From JAFDXJ01 sp039811225 (lineage in GTDB: Bacteria > Bacteroidota > Bacteroidia > Chitinophagales > Chitinophagaceae): DNA of 64,000 nt. Both the position numbers and the translations under genes were made by a program. The stretch is from the NCBI GenBank assembly GCA_039811225.1, contig JBDHYG010000003.1:1-64000 (forward strand). Reading direction: 5' to 3'. The first letter of the stretch is position 1; each line of letters opens with the position of its first letter. Positions 45,298-54,974 of this stretch are shown here, piece after piece. The notes under the pieces were generated by a model, which was not told the DNA's origin, made no database searches, and was given only the letters and a program-made list of their open reading frames with translations.

Positions 45298-45619
45298 ATA
45301 TTGTTTGGCATTGGATTTAGTGGATGATGCTGCGAGCATTGCAGCCTATGAACGTTGGCACCGGCAGGTATGGCCGGAAGTGTTGGCAAGCATCCAGGCA
45401 AGTGGTATTAAGCATATGGAAATCTACCGGACCGGTAACCGGTTATTTATGATTATGGAAGTGAATGAAGAATTTAGTTTTGAAAAAAAATCACTGGCAG
45501 ATGCCCAAAATGAAAAAGTGCAGGAGTGGGAATCACTGATGTGGAAATACCAGCAGGCATTGCCTTTTGCAAAACCCGGGGAAAAATGGGTATTGATGGA
45601 AAAAATATTTGAATGTTAA
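45287..45619 (+). CDS. RhaM-family sugar mutarotase (L-fucose/L-rhamnose)
   Basis: 110 residues, standard size. LALDLVDDAASIAAYERWHR (active-site His), VWPEVLASIQASGI, HMEIYRTGNRLFMIMEV. Interconverts the anomers of the sugar before oxidation. Overlaps fucP by 11 bp, hence translational coupling. Confidence 0.88.
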   Translation: MPRKYCLALDLVDDAASIAAYERWHRQVWPEVLASIQASGIKHMEIYRTGNRLFMIMEVNEEFSFEKKSLADAQNEKVQEWESLMWKYQQALPFAKPGEKWVLMEKIFEC

Positions 45620-45631
45620 ATAATACAATTT

Positions 45632-46396
45632 ATGTTTTCAGTAAAAAATAAAAAGGCTGTAATCACAGGTGCCGGCAGTGGTATTGGGAAAGCCATTGCC
45701 ACTTTACTGGCCGGCCAGGGTGCCGAAGTGATTGTCGTGGATATTTCAGAAACAGATGCGAATGCTGTGGTCGCTGAGATCAATAACAAAAATGGAAAGG
45801 CAAAATCATATCACTGTAATGTGGTTAACCATTTGGCTGTGATGGCCATGTTTGAAACAATTGGCCCCATTGATATTTTAATCAATAATGCCGGGATTGC
45901 CCATGTAGGTAAAGTGCATACAACTTCGGAAACAGATTTTGACCGCATCGTAAGTGTAAATATCAAAGGTGTTTATAATTGTTTACATGCTGCCATCCCG
46001 CAACTTCAGAAGAACGGCGGCGGTTGTATCATAAACATAGCCTCTATTGCAGCACAGGTGGGCCTGGACGACCGCTTTGCCTATTCGGCCTCGAAGGGCG
46101 CAGTCATGGCAATGACTTTATCGGTTGCGAAAGATTATATGAAAGAGGGCATCCGGTGCAACAGTATTTCACCGGCAAGAATACATACACCATTTGTAGA
46201 TGGCTTCATTCAAAAAAACTATCCGGGAAAAGAAAAGGAAATGTTTGATAAATTATCGGCCAGTCAGCCTATCGGCAGGATGGGCACACCAGTTGAAGTG
46301 GCGGCATTGGCATTATATCTCTGTAGCGATGAAGCATCCTTTATTACCGGGAATGATTATTTATTAGATGGAGGTTTTGTAAAATTGAATAACTAA
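45632..46396 (+). CDS. SDR oxidoreductase, probable 2-keto-3-deoxy-L-fuconate dehydrogenase
   Basis: 254 residues. Cofactor motif TGAGSGIG (12-19), D37 after the second strand (NAD preference), S138, Y151 and K155 (YSASK). The C-terminal PARIHTPFVDGFIQKNYPGK and QPIGRMGTPVEVAALALYL are characteristic of the branch that includes 2-keto-3-deoxy-L-fuconate dehydrogenase. Produces the 2,4-diketo compound cleaved by the next enzyme. 12 bp after the mutarotase. Confidence 0.85.
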   Translation: MFSVKNKKAVITGAGSGIGKAIATLLAGQGAEVIVVDISETDANAVVAEINNKNGKAKSYHCNVVNHLAVMAMFETIGPIDILINNAGIAHVGKVHTTSETDFDRIVSVNIKGVYNCLHAAIPQLQKNGGGCIINIASIAAQVGLDDRFAYSASKGAVMAMTLSVAKDYMKEGIRCNSISPARIHTPFVDGFIQKNYPGKEKEMFDKLSASQPIGRMGTPVEVAALALYLCSDEASFITGNDYLLDGGFVKLNN

Positions 46397-46511
46397 TGCC
46401 GAAAAACTATGAAGATGTATCGGCATCTTATAAAGCATGCAAACAAATTTTAAAGTAGAACCCGTCCTGCTTATTCATTTGAAAAAGTAAGACAAAATAA
46501 AGCAACCGCAA

Positions 46512-47369
46512 ATGAAACTGATTCGATATGGTGAAGCCGGTAAAGAGAAGCCTGGTGTACTTATCCATGATACCCGGTATGATGTTTCCGGATTTGTAAA
46601 AGACTATGATGAAACATTTTTTGCAGAAGACGGATTATCTTTTTTGCAAACGATATGTCATGGCAAAAAAGAAGCCCTACCGGTTATTTCAAAAGATATT
46701 CGATTAGGATCACCGATAGTAAGGCCATCTAAAATCATTTGTATTGGCTTAAATTATATTGACCATGCCAAAGAAACGGGCGCTTCGATTCCTGAAGAGC
46801 CGATTATTTTTTTTAAATCAACAACAGCACTTTGCGGCCCTTATGATGATGTGATCATTCCAAAAAACAGCAGTAAAACAGACTGGGAAGTGGAGTTGGC
46901 ATTTGTTATAGGAAAAAAGGCGGGTTATGTAGAAGAAGCCAATGCAATGAACTATGTAGCCGGCTACTGCCTGCATAATGACTATAGCGAAAGAGCATTT
47001 CAATTGGAGCGTGGTGGTCAATGGGCAAAAGGAAAAGGATGTGACAGCTTTGCGCCGCTGGGCCCCTTTTTAGCAACGCAGGATGAAATCGAAGATGTCA
47101 ACAATTTACAAATGTGGTTGACGGTAAATAAAAAAACTTTTCAGCAAAGCAATACATCGAATCTTATTTTCAAAATTCCTTTCCTGGTGCATTATATCAG
47201 CCAGTTTATGACGTTGTTGCCCGGTGATGTTATCAGTACCGGAACGCCGCATGGTGTAGGCCTGGGCATAAAACCAGAGCCGGTATATATCAGGCCGGGA
47301 GATGTGATTGAATTGGGTATGGAGGGCTTAGGAACACAAAAACAAATTGCCCGGGCCTGGTCAGAATAA
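46512..47369 (+). CDS. FAH-family hydrolase, probable 2,4-diketo-3-deoxy-L-fuconate hydrolase
   Basis: 285 residues. KIICIGLNYIDHAKETGASIPEEPIIFFKST is kept in the family (shown here in parts: IICIGLNYIDHAKETG, EEPIIFFKST), metal ligands in DWEVELAFVIGK, and STGTPHGVG near the end. In the oxidative fucose route it splits the diketo acid into pyruvate and L-lactate. 115 bp after the SDR gene, the only larger gap in the operon. Confidence 0.85.
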   Translation: MKLIRYGEAGKEKPGVLIHDTRYDVSGFVKDYDETFFAEDGLSFLQTICHGKKEALPVISKDIRLGSPIVRPSKIICIGLNYIDHAKETGASIPEEPIIFFKSTTALCGPYDDVIIPKNSSKTDWEVELAFVIGKKAGYVEEANAMNYVAGYCLHNDYSERAFQLERGGQWAKGKGCDSFAPLGPFLATQDEIEDVNNLQMWLTVNKKTFQQSNTSNLIFKIPFLVHYISQFMTLLPGDVISTGTPHGVGLGIKPEPVYIRPGDVIELGMEGLGTQKQIARAWSE

Positions 47370-47375
47370 ATTACC

Positions 47376-48200
47376 ATGATTATTGACAGCCATATACATT
47401 TTTGGGTATATGATCCCACGCGAGATGCCTGGATCACCGATGAGATGAAATGCCTGCGGCAAAACTTCCTTCCTGAAAATATTGAACCGGTATTAGTTCA
47501 GCATGGTATAGACGGAGTAGTGGCCGTTCAGGCTGATCAGAGCGAAATGGAAACTCGGTTCCTGCTAAAACTTGCAAAAGCAAACCCGTTTATAAAAGCA
47601 GTTATAGGCTGGATCGATCTACGCGATGAAAGAGTGGAAGAACGGCTTCAGCATTATGCACAATTCCCGGTAATCAAGGGATGGCGGCATATTGTGCAGG
47701 CAGAACCGAAAGGCTTTTTGGAAAGCGAAGAATTTTTAAGAGGAATAAAAAAATTAAAGCACTATAATTATACGTATGATATCCTGATTTACCCGCATCA
47801 GCTTAGAGATGCCAACCAATTTATCCAAAAAATTTCCGATCAAAGAGTAGTGATAGATCATGGTGCAAAACCTGATATAAAAAACAGGGAAATAAAAGAA
47901 TGGACGAATTGCATGCGGGAACTCGCACAAATACCAACTGTCTATTGCAAAATATCCGGCCTGCTGACGGAAACAAACTGGCAACAATGGTCGCCGACTG
48001 ATTTCTATCCGTATTTGGATGTTTTGTTTGAATGCTTTGGTACCGATCGTTTATTATTTGGAAGTGATTGGCCGGTGATGCTGTTAAGCGGGGCATATAC
48101 CGATTGGAAAAATATCGTAGAAAATTATTTGGCGAATTTTTCCCTTGCGGATAGACAAAAAATATTTGGCGGTAATGCCATTCATTTTTATAAAATTTAA
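47376..48200 (+). CDS. Amidohydrolase, probable L-fuconolactonase
   Basis: 274 residues. MIIDSHIHFWVYDPTRDAWI is the L-fuconolactonase/Amidohydro_2 start with the H-x-H metal site; VIDHGAKPDIKN and RLLFGSDWPVMLL carry the other ligands. No signal peptide, so cytoplasmic, unlike the lipoprotein amidohydrolase at 37.2 kb. Opens the lactone made by the fucose dehydrogenase. 6 bp after the FAH gene. Confidence 0.87.
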   Translation: MIIDSHIHFWVYDPTRDAWITDEMKCLRQNFLPENIEPVLVQHGIDGVVAVQADQSEMETRFLLKLAKANPFIKAVIGWIDLRDERVEERLQHYAQFPVIKGWRHIVQAEPKGFLESEEFLRGIKKLKHYNYTYDILIYPHQLRDANQFIQKISDQRVVIDHGAKPDIKNREIKEWTNCMRELAQIPTVYCKISGLLTETNWQQWSPTDFYPYLDVLFECFGTDRLLFGSDWPVMLLSGAYTDWKNIVENYLANFSLADRQKIFGGNAIHFYKI

Positions 48201-48203
48201 AAA

Positions 48204-48986
48204 ATGGATTTACAATTACGAGGTAAAATCATCCTGGTATCGGGCGGGGCAAAGGGGATTGGAGGCGCTATCAGTGATACGCTTGCAGCAGAAGGGGCAA
48301 TCCCGGTTATTATCGGGCGAAATGAATCGGATAATCAAAAAAAAGTAGATGCGATAAAAGCGTCCGGTGGTACAGCCGGTTATATTACAGCCGAGCTGGG
48401 TGATCCGGCGGCATGTGAAAAGGCCATACATGAAGTGTTGAAGCAATATGGAAAAATAGAAGGGCTGGTCAACAATGCCGGTGTGAATGATGGTGTTGGC
48501 TTGCAACATGGCAGTTATGAAAAATTTATGAAGAGCCTGCATAATAATTTAGTGCATTATTATCTGCTTGCTCACTATGCACTCCCTTCATTAATTCAAA
48601 CAAAGGGGGCTATTGTAAATATCGGGAGTAAAACGGCTGAAACGGGCCAGGGCGGCACATCTGCGTACGCTGCTTCCAATGGGGGCCGTAATGCACTTAC
48701 CCGGGAATGGGCCGTGGAATTATTGCCCTATGGTATTCGGGTAAATGCCGTTATTGTAGCAGAATGTTATACGCCCTTGTATGAAAGCTGGATAAAAACT
48801 TTTGATAATCCGGGGGAAAAACTTCGTAGCATTACGGCTAATATTCCATTGGGAAAACGCTTTACGACAGCTAATGAAATAGCCGCAATGGTGGCATTTT
48901 TATTAAGTGAACAATCGGCGCATACTACCGGGCAGCTTATTCATGTAGATGGCGGATATGTGCACCTGGACAGGGCTTTATCGTAA
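48204..48986 (+). CDS. SDR oxidoreductase, probable L-fucose dehydrogenase, with changed YxxxK motif
   Basis: 260 residues. Cofactor motif SGGAKGIG (13-20), NNAG at 90-93, S142, Y155; but the residue that should be the catalytic lysine is N159 (YAASNGGRN). PLYESWIKTFDNPGEKL, IPLGKRFTTANEIA and the IHVDGGYVHLDRAL end fit the sugar-dehydrogenase branch of fucose operons. Oxidises L-fucose to the lactone, if active. 3 bp after the lactonase; last gene of the operon. Confidence 0.82.
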   Translation: MDLQLRGKIILVSGGAKGIGGAISDTLAAEGAIPVIIGRNESDNQKKVDAIKASGGTAGYITAELGDPAACEKAIHEVLKQYGKIEGLVNNAGVNDGVGLQHGSYEKFMKSLHNNLVHYYLLAHYALPSLIQTKGAIVNIGSKTAETGQGGTSAYAASNGGRNALTREWAVELLPYGIRVNAVIVAECYTPLYESWIKTFDNPGEKLRSITANIPLGKRFTTANEIAAMVAFLLSEQSAHTTGQLIHVDGGYVHLDRALS

Positions 48987-49154
48987 ATATATTTCTTAAA
49001 AATAATTTTCAATTAAAAGCTGTAGCGTTGGATGCCGTAATGTACTTGCACCGGGATAGGCAATGAAAATGCAGGCTTCTAACGTGATTGACTTATTTTA
49101 TTTTAAAGCCGGGGTGAAAGGACGGGATTCATATTTGTACGAAACAGGTAAATA

Positions 49155-49748
49155 ATGAACAATTTTAGATTTACTGCCTATTTAACTTCCAATATTGATT
49201 CTGACAAATCAATCATTGACCAGATCCTTTCGCAGTGTTTAACGAAGCATTATAATAAGAACGAATTCTTATTAAGGCAAAACGAAAAATGCAAGTACAC
49301 TTTTTTTGTAGAAACTGGCCTTTTGCGCCAATATTCAATCGATGATAAAGGCAAAGAACATATCATTCAGTTTGCCCCGGAAAACTGGTTTATGACAGAT
49401 AGGGAAAGTGTTTATTTTAACCAGCCTTCCCATTATTTCATACAAGCTTTAGAAAATACAACCGTTCTCCTATTAGAAGAACAATTTTTACTCGATCTTG
49501 CTCAAAAGGATGCCAGTTTTTTAGCCTTTAATAATAAGCTACTGCATAATCATATCCGGCATTTGCAAAGGCGGGTTACACAGTTGCAGAGTGCCACAGC
49601 AGAAGAGAGATATTTATATTTCATCAAAATTTACCCGGATTTACTGCTCCGCGTTTCGCAAATTCAAATTGCATCTTACCTGGGAATTACACCTGAAAGT
49701 TTGAGCAGAGTGCGAAAAGAATTAGCTATTAAAAACAGCCAGCAATAG
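49155..49748 (+). CDS. Crp/Fnr family transcriptional regulator
   Basis: 197 residues. Cyclic-nucleotide-binding-like barrel (about 25-120: NEFLLRQNEKCKYTFFVETG), dimer helix, and a C-terminal HTH (RVSQIQIASYLGITPESLSR). No cysteines for an Fe-S cluster at the N-terminus, so not a true FNR. Placed between the fucose operon and a pirin gene on the same strand; targets unknown. Confidence 0.87.
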   Translation: MNNFRFTAYLTSNIDSDKSIIDQILSQCLTKHYNKNEFLLRQNEKCKYTFFVETGLLRQYSIDDKGKEHIIQFAPENWFMTDRESVYFNQPSHYFIQALENTTVLLLEEQFLLDLAQKDASFLAFNNKLLHNHIRHLQRRVTQLQSATAEERYLYFIKIYPDLLLRVSQIQIASYLGITPESLSRVRKELAIKNSQQ

Positions 49749-49787
49749 TTCTTAACATAGATCAATGTGCAGGCTGTAAACAGGAAG

Positions 49788-49795
49788 TAATTTTG
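49788..49795 (+). promoter_or_regulatory. Putative -7 promoter element of the pirin gene
   Basis: TAATTTTG fits TAnnTTTG, 20 bp before the second ATG at 49816. Confidence 0.4.
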
Positions 49796-49815
49796 TGCTT
49801 TAAAATTAAATGTAT

Positions 49816-50694
49816 ATGGCAACAAAAACAGTAGAATTAGTGGTCGGCCCGAGGGAGCCACATTTTGTAGGGGATGGCTTTAGGGTGCACAACTTTATAC
49901 CCAGTACATATCGCCTGGATATGCAACGAATGAATCCCATCATTATGATGGATTACAATTCACCTTATTATTTTGAACCGAGTGACATTCCAAAAGGTGT
50001 TGGTGTGCATCCACATCGCGGCTTTGAAACCGTGACAATTGCCTACAAGGGCAAAGTTGAACATCACGACAGTAGTGGGGGAGGCGGGATAATCAGTGAA
50101 GGTGATGTACAATGGATGACCGCAGCCAGTGGTGTATTGCATAAAGAATTTCATGAAAAGGAATGGAGTAAAAAAGGAGGCGATTTTCAAATGGTCCAGT
50201 TATGGATCAATCTTCCTGCGAAAGACAAAATGAGCGCACCCAAATATCAATCAATTGAAAATGCAAAAATAAAACGCTTTACATTAGAAAAGGGTATGGG
50301 TGAAATTGAAATTATAGCAGGTGAATATAAAGGAATAAAAGGAACTGCTTCCACGTTTACTCCCTTGCATATGTTTAATGCAAAATTGAAAGAAGGAGCC
50401 AAAGCCACTTTTAATTTTCCGCCTCATTACAATACAGCATTATTGGTTATTGAAGGAGAAGTGATTGTAAATAACACGGAAGAGGCACCAACAGATAATT
50501 TTGTTCTTATGGCGAATGATGGCGAAGAGTTTACAATTGAAGCTAAAAACGATGCAATCGTTTTAATCCTGAGTGGTGAACCGATCCATGAACCCATTGC
50601 TGCCCACGGCCCTTTTGTAATGAATACCAAGCAGGAATTATTACAGGCATTTGACGATTATAACAAAGGTAAATTTGGTTACTTAGAGGATTAG
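49816..50694 (+). CDS. Pirin family protein
   Basis: 292 residues from ATG at 49816; an ATG two codons earlier (49810) is equally possible. Two cupin domains; metal site GVHPHRGFETVTIAYKGKV with H-x-H, then HHDSSGGGG and MTAASGVLHKEFHEKE. Pirins are iron-binding and some have quercetinase activity. A terminator hairpin follows. Probably under the preceding Crp/Fnr regulator, a common pairing in Bacteroidota (inference). Confidence 0.92.
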   Translation: MATKTVELVVGPREPHFVGDGFRVHNFIPSTYRLDMQRMNPIIMMDYNSPYYFEPSDIPKGVGVHPHRGFETVTIAYKGKVEHHDSSGGGGIISEGDVQWMTAASGVLHKEFHEKEWSKKGGDFQMVQLWINLPAKDKMSAPKYQSIENAKIKRFTLEKGMGEIEIIAGEYKGIKGTASTFTPLHMFNAKLKEGAKATFNFPPHYNTALLVIEGEVIVNNTEEAPTDNFVLMANDGEEFTIEAKNDAIVLILSGEPIHEPIAAHGPFVMNTKQELLQAFDDYNKGKFGYLED

Positions 50695-50705
50695 CCATGA
50701 ATTTA

Positions 50706-50737
50706 AAAACCAATGCAGGAAGCATTGGTTTTTTTTA
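50706..50737 (+). terminator. Rho-independent terminator after pirin
   Basis: AACCAATGC (50708-50716) pairs with GCATTGGTT (50722-50730) around a 5-nt loop, followed by eight T. Confidence 0.85.
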
Positions 50738-50946
50738 TGGGTTGAAAATAAAGTATCAGCAAAAAAGCAAATCCTGTGTTTCTTATGAAAAACCGAATAT
50801 GTTGCATAAGAAATTCAACGGTTGTATTTATTTTTAGGTTTCTAAAATAAATAGGGTTACTAATTTAACGGGATACATGTTTGTTCCTGCCAGCATTAAT
50901 AATTAATCCTTTGCATAAACACAGATACACATTTAAACATACCAAG

Positions 50947-51429
50947 ATGAATTGGAAATACAATTTTTACTTTGCACTTGTGCTAACTATTTTTTCGAAT
51001 GTCAGCTACGCCCAGGTTGACAGTGATCTGGTAAGATTTGAAAACCCGCCTTCAGTAGTTACGCCAAAAGGATATACGCAAGCAGTAATTATTGATTTTG
51101 GGAAATTTAAAATGGTAACCATGTCTGGCCAGGTTCCTTTTGACAGCTTAGGTTCATTGGTTGGAAAAGGAGACTTTTATATGCAGGCAGAACAGGTATT
51201 CCGAAATATAAAAAAAATTGTTGAGCAAGCGGGTGGCAATATGAGTCACCTGATAAAACTTGGATTTTTTGTAACTGATATGACGCAACTTCCTGCTCTT
51301 AGAGAGGTAAGAGATAAATTCATTAATAAGAGCAAGCCACCAACCAGCACACTCGTTCAGGTTTCCAGGCTTTTTCGGGATGATGTTTTCTTAGAAGTGG
51401 AAGCATCGGCTATTATCCCCAAAGATTGA
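50947..51429 (+). CDS. Exported RidA/YjgF-family protein
   Basis: 160 residues from ATG at 50947, which begins a signal peptide (MNWKYNFYFALVLTIFSNVS, cleaved after YAQ). Mature part: KMVTMSGQVPFDSLGSLVGK, FRNIKKIVEQAGGNMSHLIK, then PPTSTLVQVSRLFRDD where active RidA has P-A-R; the imine-deaminase arginine is Ser here. So it is a Rid-like protein of another subfamily and outside the cytoplasm. Function unknown. Confidence 0.85.
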   Translation: MNWKYNFYFALVLTIFSNVSYAQVDSDLVRFENPPSVVTPKGYTQAVIIDFGKFKMVTMSGQVPFDSLGSLVGKGDFYMQAEQVFRNIKKIVEQAGGNMSHLIKLGFFVTDMTQLPALREVRDKFINKSKPPTSTLVQVSRLFRDDVFLEVEASAIIPKD

Positions 51430-51577
51430 ATATTTTTATTTTCACGGACCAAATACTGTACAAAATAATATTACATAGAACATCGAGTCAACTAGGTTTA
51501 ATGGCAATAGAGAAAAACTATATGAACCTTTTTGTCGGTGTAAATGAAAATCCAATAAGAATGAATATATTAGCCAA

Positions 51578-54500
51578 ATGATTTTAGACAACGAATACGA
51601 TAACCATAAAGTCCACGAATGGATTACAAATTATACCCAAACAGGAAAGTTATCTATCGTGACAGGTTACTTTACTGTAGGGGCCTTGGCCTTTTTGTCA
51701 AAGGAAACAAAAGACAAAATTGAAGAATATAAATTCATACTTGGCGACATTGTAAACTTTGACTATGACAAAGGCAGAACACTTGATCTCTTAAATGAAA
51801 ATATCAATATTGATGCTTCATTGAAACTTAGCAAGGTTGCGCAGGAAGCAGTTGCCTTTTTAGAATTGGATAAAGTGGTAGCAAAAACACTTGAACCCAA
51901 TTTTTGCCATGCTAAAATGTATTTATACAAACACAAGAATTCTGATCCGCAAAAGGATTATTACATTTCAGGTAGTTCAAACCTCACAGAAGCAGGGATC
52001 GGCTTGAAGACAACCAACAATGTGGAATTAAACATAGGTAGCTTCGGTTCAGATCCGCAATACAACGAGTTAATAAAATGGTTTGAAAGCTTATGGTCAA
52101 GGCCACAGGCTCATGAATACAAAACCATTGTTGACAACAATGGTGAAGTGAGGCGCATTCCTTTCAAACAGTATTTGATTGATGAAATTAAAAAGATATT
52201 TACAGAGTATTCGCCAAAGCAACTATACTTCAAAGTACTTTTTGAATTGTTTGGTGATGAACTCTTACTTGAAAAAGATAATCCGGAATTTAACCGGCAG
52301 ATCGGACGGCTTGAAAACACGGTTATTTTTAATGCTTTATATGAATTTCAACAGAAAGGTGTTTTGAGCCTGATAAAAATGCTTCAGAAGTATAATGGAG
52401 CCATTTTAGCCGATGCCGTGGGGTTGGGTAAAACCTGGACAGCTTTGGCTGTAATGAAGTTCTATCAGTTACAGGGACGTGAAGTGATTTTAGTTTGCCC
52501 GAAAAAACTCCAGTACAACTGGAGAAGTTATAAGAAGAATCAAAATTCAAAATTTGAGAAAGATCAATTTGATTATTTTCTGCGCTTTCAGACTGATTTA
52601 AGTGAGGAATTAATGAACAAACCAGCATATCAAAATGAAAGAGCAGACACATTTTTTATCAATGAAAGACCCAAACTGTTTGTAATTGATGAAAGTCACA
52701 ACTTACGTAATGATAAATCAAAACGCTATAAATTTTTAGTTGACCAAATACTTTCACAAAATGAGGATGTTAAAGTGCTGATGCTTTCGGCTACCCCCAT
52801 CAATAATTCCTTGATGGACATTCGCAATCAGTTCAAATTGATTGTAGGCGGCAATGCAAAAGGTTTTGAAGAATCATTAGACATCAAAAATATTGATGGC
52901 ACTTTCCGGGCAGCACAAAAAGCATTCAATGAATGGACGCAGGAACCTGAACCCAAAATTGGTGAGTTCATTAAAAAATTACCCCCCAACTTTTTCAAGT
53001 TAACCGATTCATTAACTGTTGCACGAACACGCAAAATGATTGAAGGATATCAGAACGGTTTGGAATTCCCGAAGAAGGCAAAGCCGGAAAATATATTTGT
53101 TACTCCCAAACAGATTGGAAACTTTGAAAGTTTTGAGGAACTTTTCGACCATTTTCCGCCCATGCTTTCCGGATACCAACCATCTCTTTACATAAATGAA
53201 TTTGAAGATGCCGGGGTTTTGCACGATGAAAAACAGCGTGACCATTTCCTCGTGAAGATGATGTATATCCTGCTGGTGAAACGGTTGGAATCTTCCTGGT
53301 TTTCCTTTCAATCAACAGTAGAGAAAATTTTAGCTCATCACCAAAACGCACTCGACAGAATCAAACAATATCAGGAAACAAAAATAGAAACTGGTTGGAA
53401 CGAAGACCAGCCTTCGCTTTTTGAAGATGATGAAATTTTAGCTCAAATAGAAGATTTCACTTTAGGGAAAAAACGTAAAACACGATTAGTTGACATTGAT
53501 CGTTCGGGAAATATTGAACATTACAAGAATGATTTAAAAGCGGACATTGAAGCATTGCAATTGTTACAGTCAAATTTAAATGAGTTTGAACGCAAGATTG
53601 CCAAAGAAATAAAGAAGCCGAGAAACCATAGCAGCGAAGACGATAAACTGGAAACACTCATCAACCGGATTGTAAAGAAAAGGCAAGCGGGTGAGAATGG
53701 CGGCAACGTAAAAGTTTTGATTTTTACAGTTTATAAGGACACAGCATTCTATTTGTTTGAGCAATTTAATAAAAGAGGTTTTGACAAATTAGCCGTTATC
53801 AGCGGTGATACTTCTGCCGTATGGAATGAGAATAATGAAACAAATAACTATGAACCCATTCTCGAGCGCTTTGCGCCTTACACAAAACTATTTCGCGAAA
53901 AAGAATGGGCATTTGAGCCATCAAACAAAGACATTTCTTTGAACCATCAGTTTGACGAGTGGCAACATTGGATTGCAGAGAACGACAAACGGACTTATGA
54001 AAAACTACAAAACCCTATTGACATTCTGATTGCGACTGATGCTTTGAGTGAAGGACAAAACCTGCAGGACTGCGATTTGGTCATCAACTATGATATTCAC
54101 TGGAATCCTGTTCGTGTGATTCAGCGGATGGGTCGTATTGACCGTCTGGGCTCACCTAATAAAAAAATATTTGGCATCAACTTCTGGCCTTCCAATAACA
54201 TCAACTCCTATTTAAATTTACAAGGTAGAATTGAACAGCGTATGGCAGCCATGAAATTAGCGGGTTCGGAAGTACATCTGGATTTTTCGGAAACTTTTAG
54301 AGAAATGGCAGAAGATGAAAACCTGGAACAGAAACAAAAAGCAAGAATGTTAGAACAAATGCAATCTTCCTGGGATGAAATTGAAACGGAGAAATCTTTG
54401 GGCTTTGACGACTTCTCATTAGAAACTTTCCGGCAGGAATTATTGGAAGAACTAAGAAAGAACGAACAGTTTTATAAATCACTGCCTAATGGTATTTACA

Positions 54501-54973
54501 CAGGCTTTAAGTCCATTAAAGAAATTTGCCCGCAAGAAGGGATAATTGCTTTATTGGGCTATCCGTGCAAACCTGCTAAATCAATAGATTTTGAATATAA
54601 AGGTTACGAACTCATTTACATTGACCATTCGGGAAAATCTGTTTTCATCAATCAAAAAGAAGTGTTAGACGTATTGGCAAAACACAAAGAAGAAAGCCGG
54701 TTTGTGCCTAATGACATTGACGAAGGCAATGAAACCGCCATTCAAGAACTTTCTACTGCTTTGTCCACCTGGCTGAAAAGCCAGGCAATAGAAGAAGAAG
54801 TGCAGGCAGATGGCACTATAAAACAAAAAATGGGAAAAGCTTCGTTGGATATACTCAATAAACTAAAATCAGGAAGCAAAACCACTATTCAAAAACTAAA
54901 AGATGAAGGTTCTGTTTCGCAAAAATTCAGTAAAGAGAATTTCGATTTAATCACCTGGTTTATTGTAAGCTGA
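51578..54973 (+). CDS. PLD-like nuclease domain fused to SNF2/DEAD-box helicase
   Basis: 1131 residues. Residues about 1-190: phospholipase-D-like domain with one HKD-type motif (H111-A-K113, then G132-S-S-N135). Residues about 255-900: SNF2-type helicase with GLGKT (282-286), DESH (371-374), LSATPINN, ATDALSEGQNLQDCDLVINY and QRMGRIDR (849-856). The last 200 residues are helical and unassigned. It likely moves on DNA and may cut it. ATG of the next gene is 1 bp past its stop, so the three downstream genes form a unit with it. DrmD of DISARM and BrxH of BREX are the closest known types by layout. Confidence 0.88.
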   Translation: MILDNEYDNHKVHEWITNYTQTGKLSIVTGYFTVGALAFLSKETKDKIEEYKFILGDIVNFDYDKGRTLDLLNENINIDASLKLSKVAQEAVAFLELDKVVAKTLEPNFCHAKMYLYKHKNSDPQKDYYISGSSNLTEAGIGLKTTNNVELNIGSFGSDPQYNELIKWFESLWSRPQAHEYKTIVDNNGEVRRIPFKQYLIDEIKKIFTEYSPKQLYFKVLFELFGDELLLEKDNPEFNRQIGRLENTVIFNALYEFQQKGVLSLIKMLQKYNGAILADAVGLGKTWTALAVMKFYQLQGREVILVCPKKLQYNWRSYKKNQNSKFEKDQFDYFLRFQTDLSEELMNKPAYQNERADTFFINERPKLFVIDESHNLRNDKSKRYKFLVDQILSQNEDVKVLMLSATPINNSLMDIRNQFKLIVGGNAKGFEESLDIKNIDGTFRAAQKAFNEWTQEPEPKIGEFIKKLPPNFFKLTDSLTVARTRKMIEGYQNGLEFPKKAKPENIFVTPKQIGNFESFEELFDHFPPMLSGYQPSLYINEFEDAGVLHDEKQRDHFLVKMMYILLVKRLESSWFSFQSTVEKILAHHQNALDRIKQYQETKIETGWNEDQPSLFEDDEILAQIEDFTLGKKRKTRLVDIDRSGNIEHYKNDLKADIEALQLLQSNLNEFERKIAKEIKKPRNHSSEDDKLETLINRIVKKRQAGENGGNVKVLIFTVYKDTAFYLFEQFNKRGFDKLAVISGDTSAVWNENNETNNYEPILERFAPYTKLFREKEWAFEPSNKDISLNHQFDEWQHWIAENDKRTYEKLQNPIDILIATDALSEGQNLQDCDLVINYDIHWNPVRVIQRMGRIDRLGSPNKKIFGINFWPSNNINSYLNLQGRIEQRMAAMKLAGSEVHLDFSETFREMAEDENLEQKQKARMLEQMQSSWDEIETEKSLGFDDFSLETFRQELLEELRKNEQFYKSLPNGIYTGFKSIKEICPQEGIIALLGYPCKPAKSIDFEYKGYELIYIDHSGKSVFINQKEVLDVLAKHKEESRFVPNDIDEGNETAIQELSTALSTWLKSQAIEEEVQADGTIKQKMGKASLDILNKLKSGSKTTIQKLKDEGSVSQKFSKENFDLITWFIVS

Positions 54974-54974
54974 T

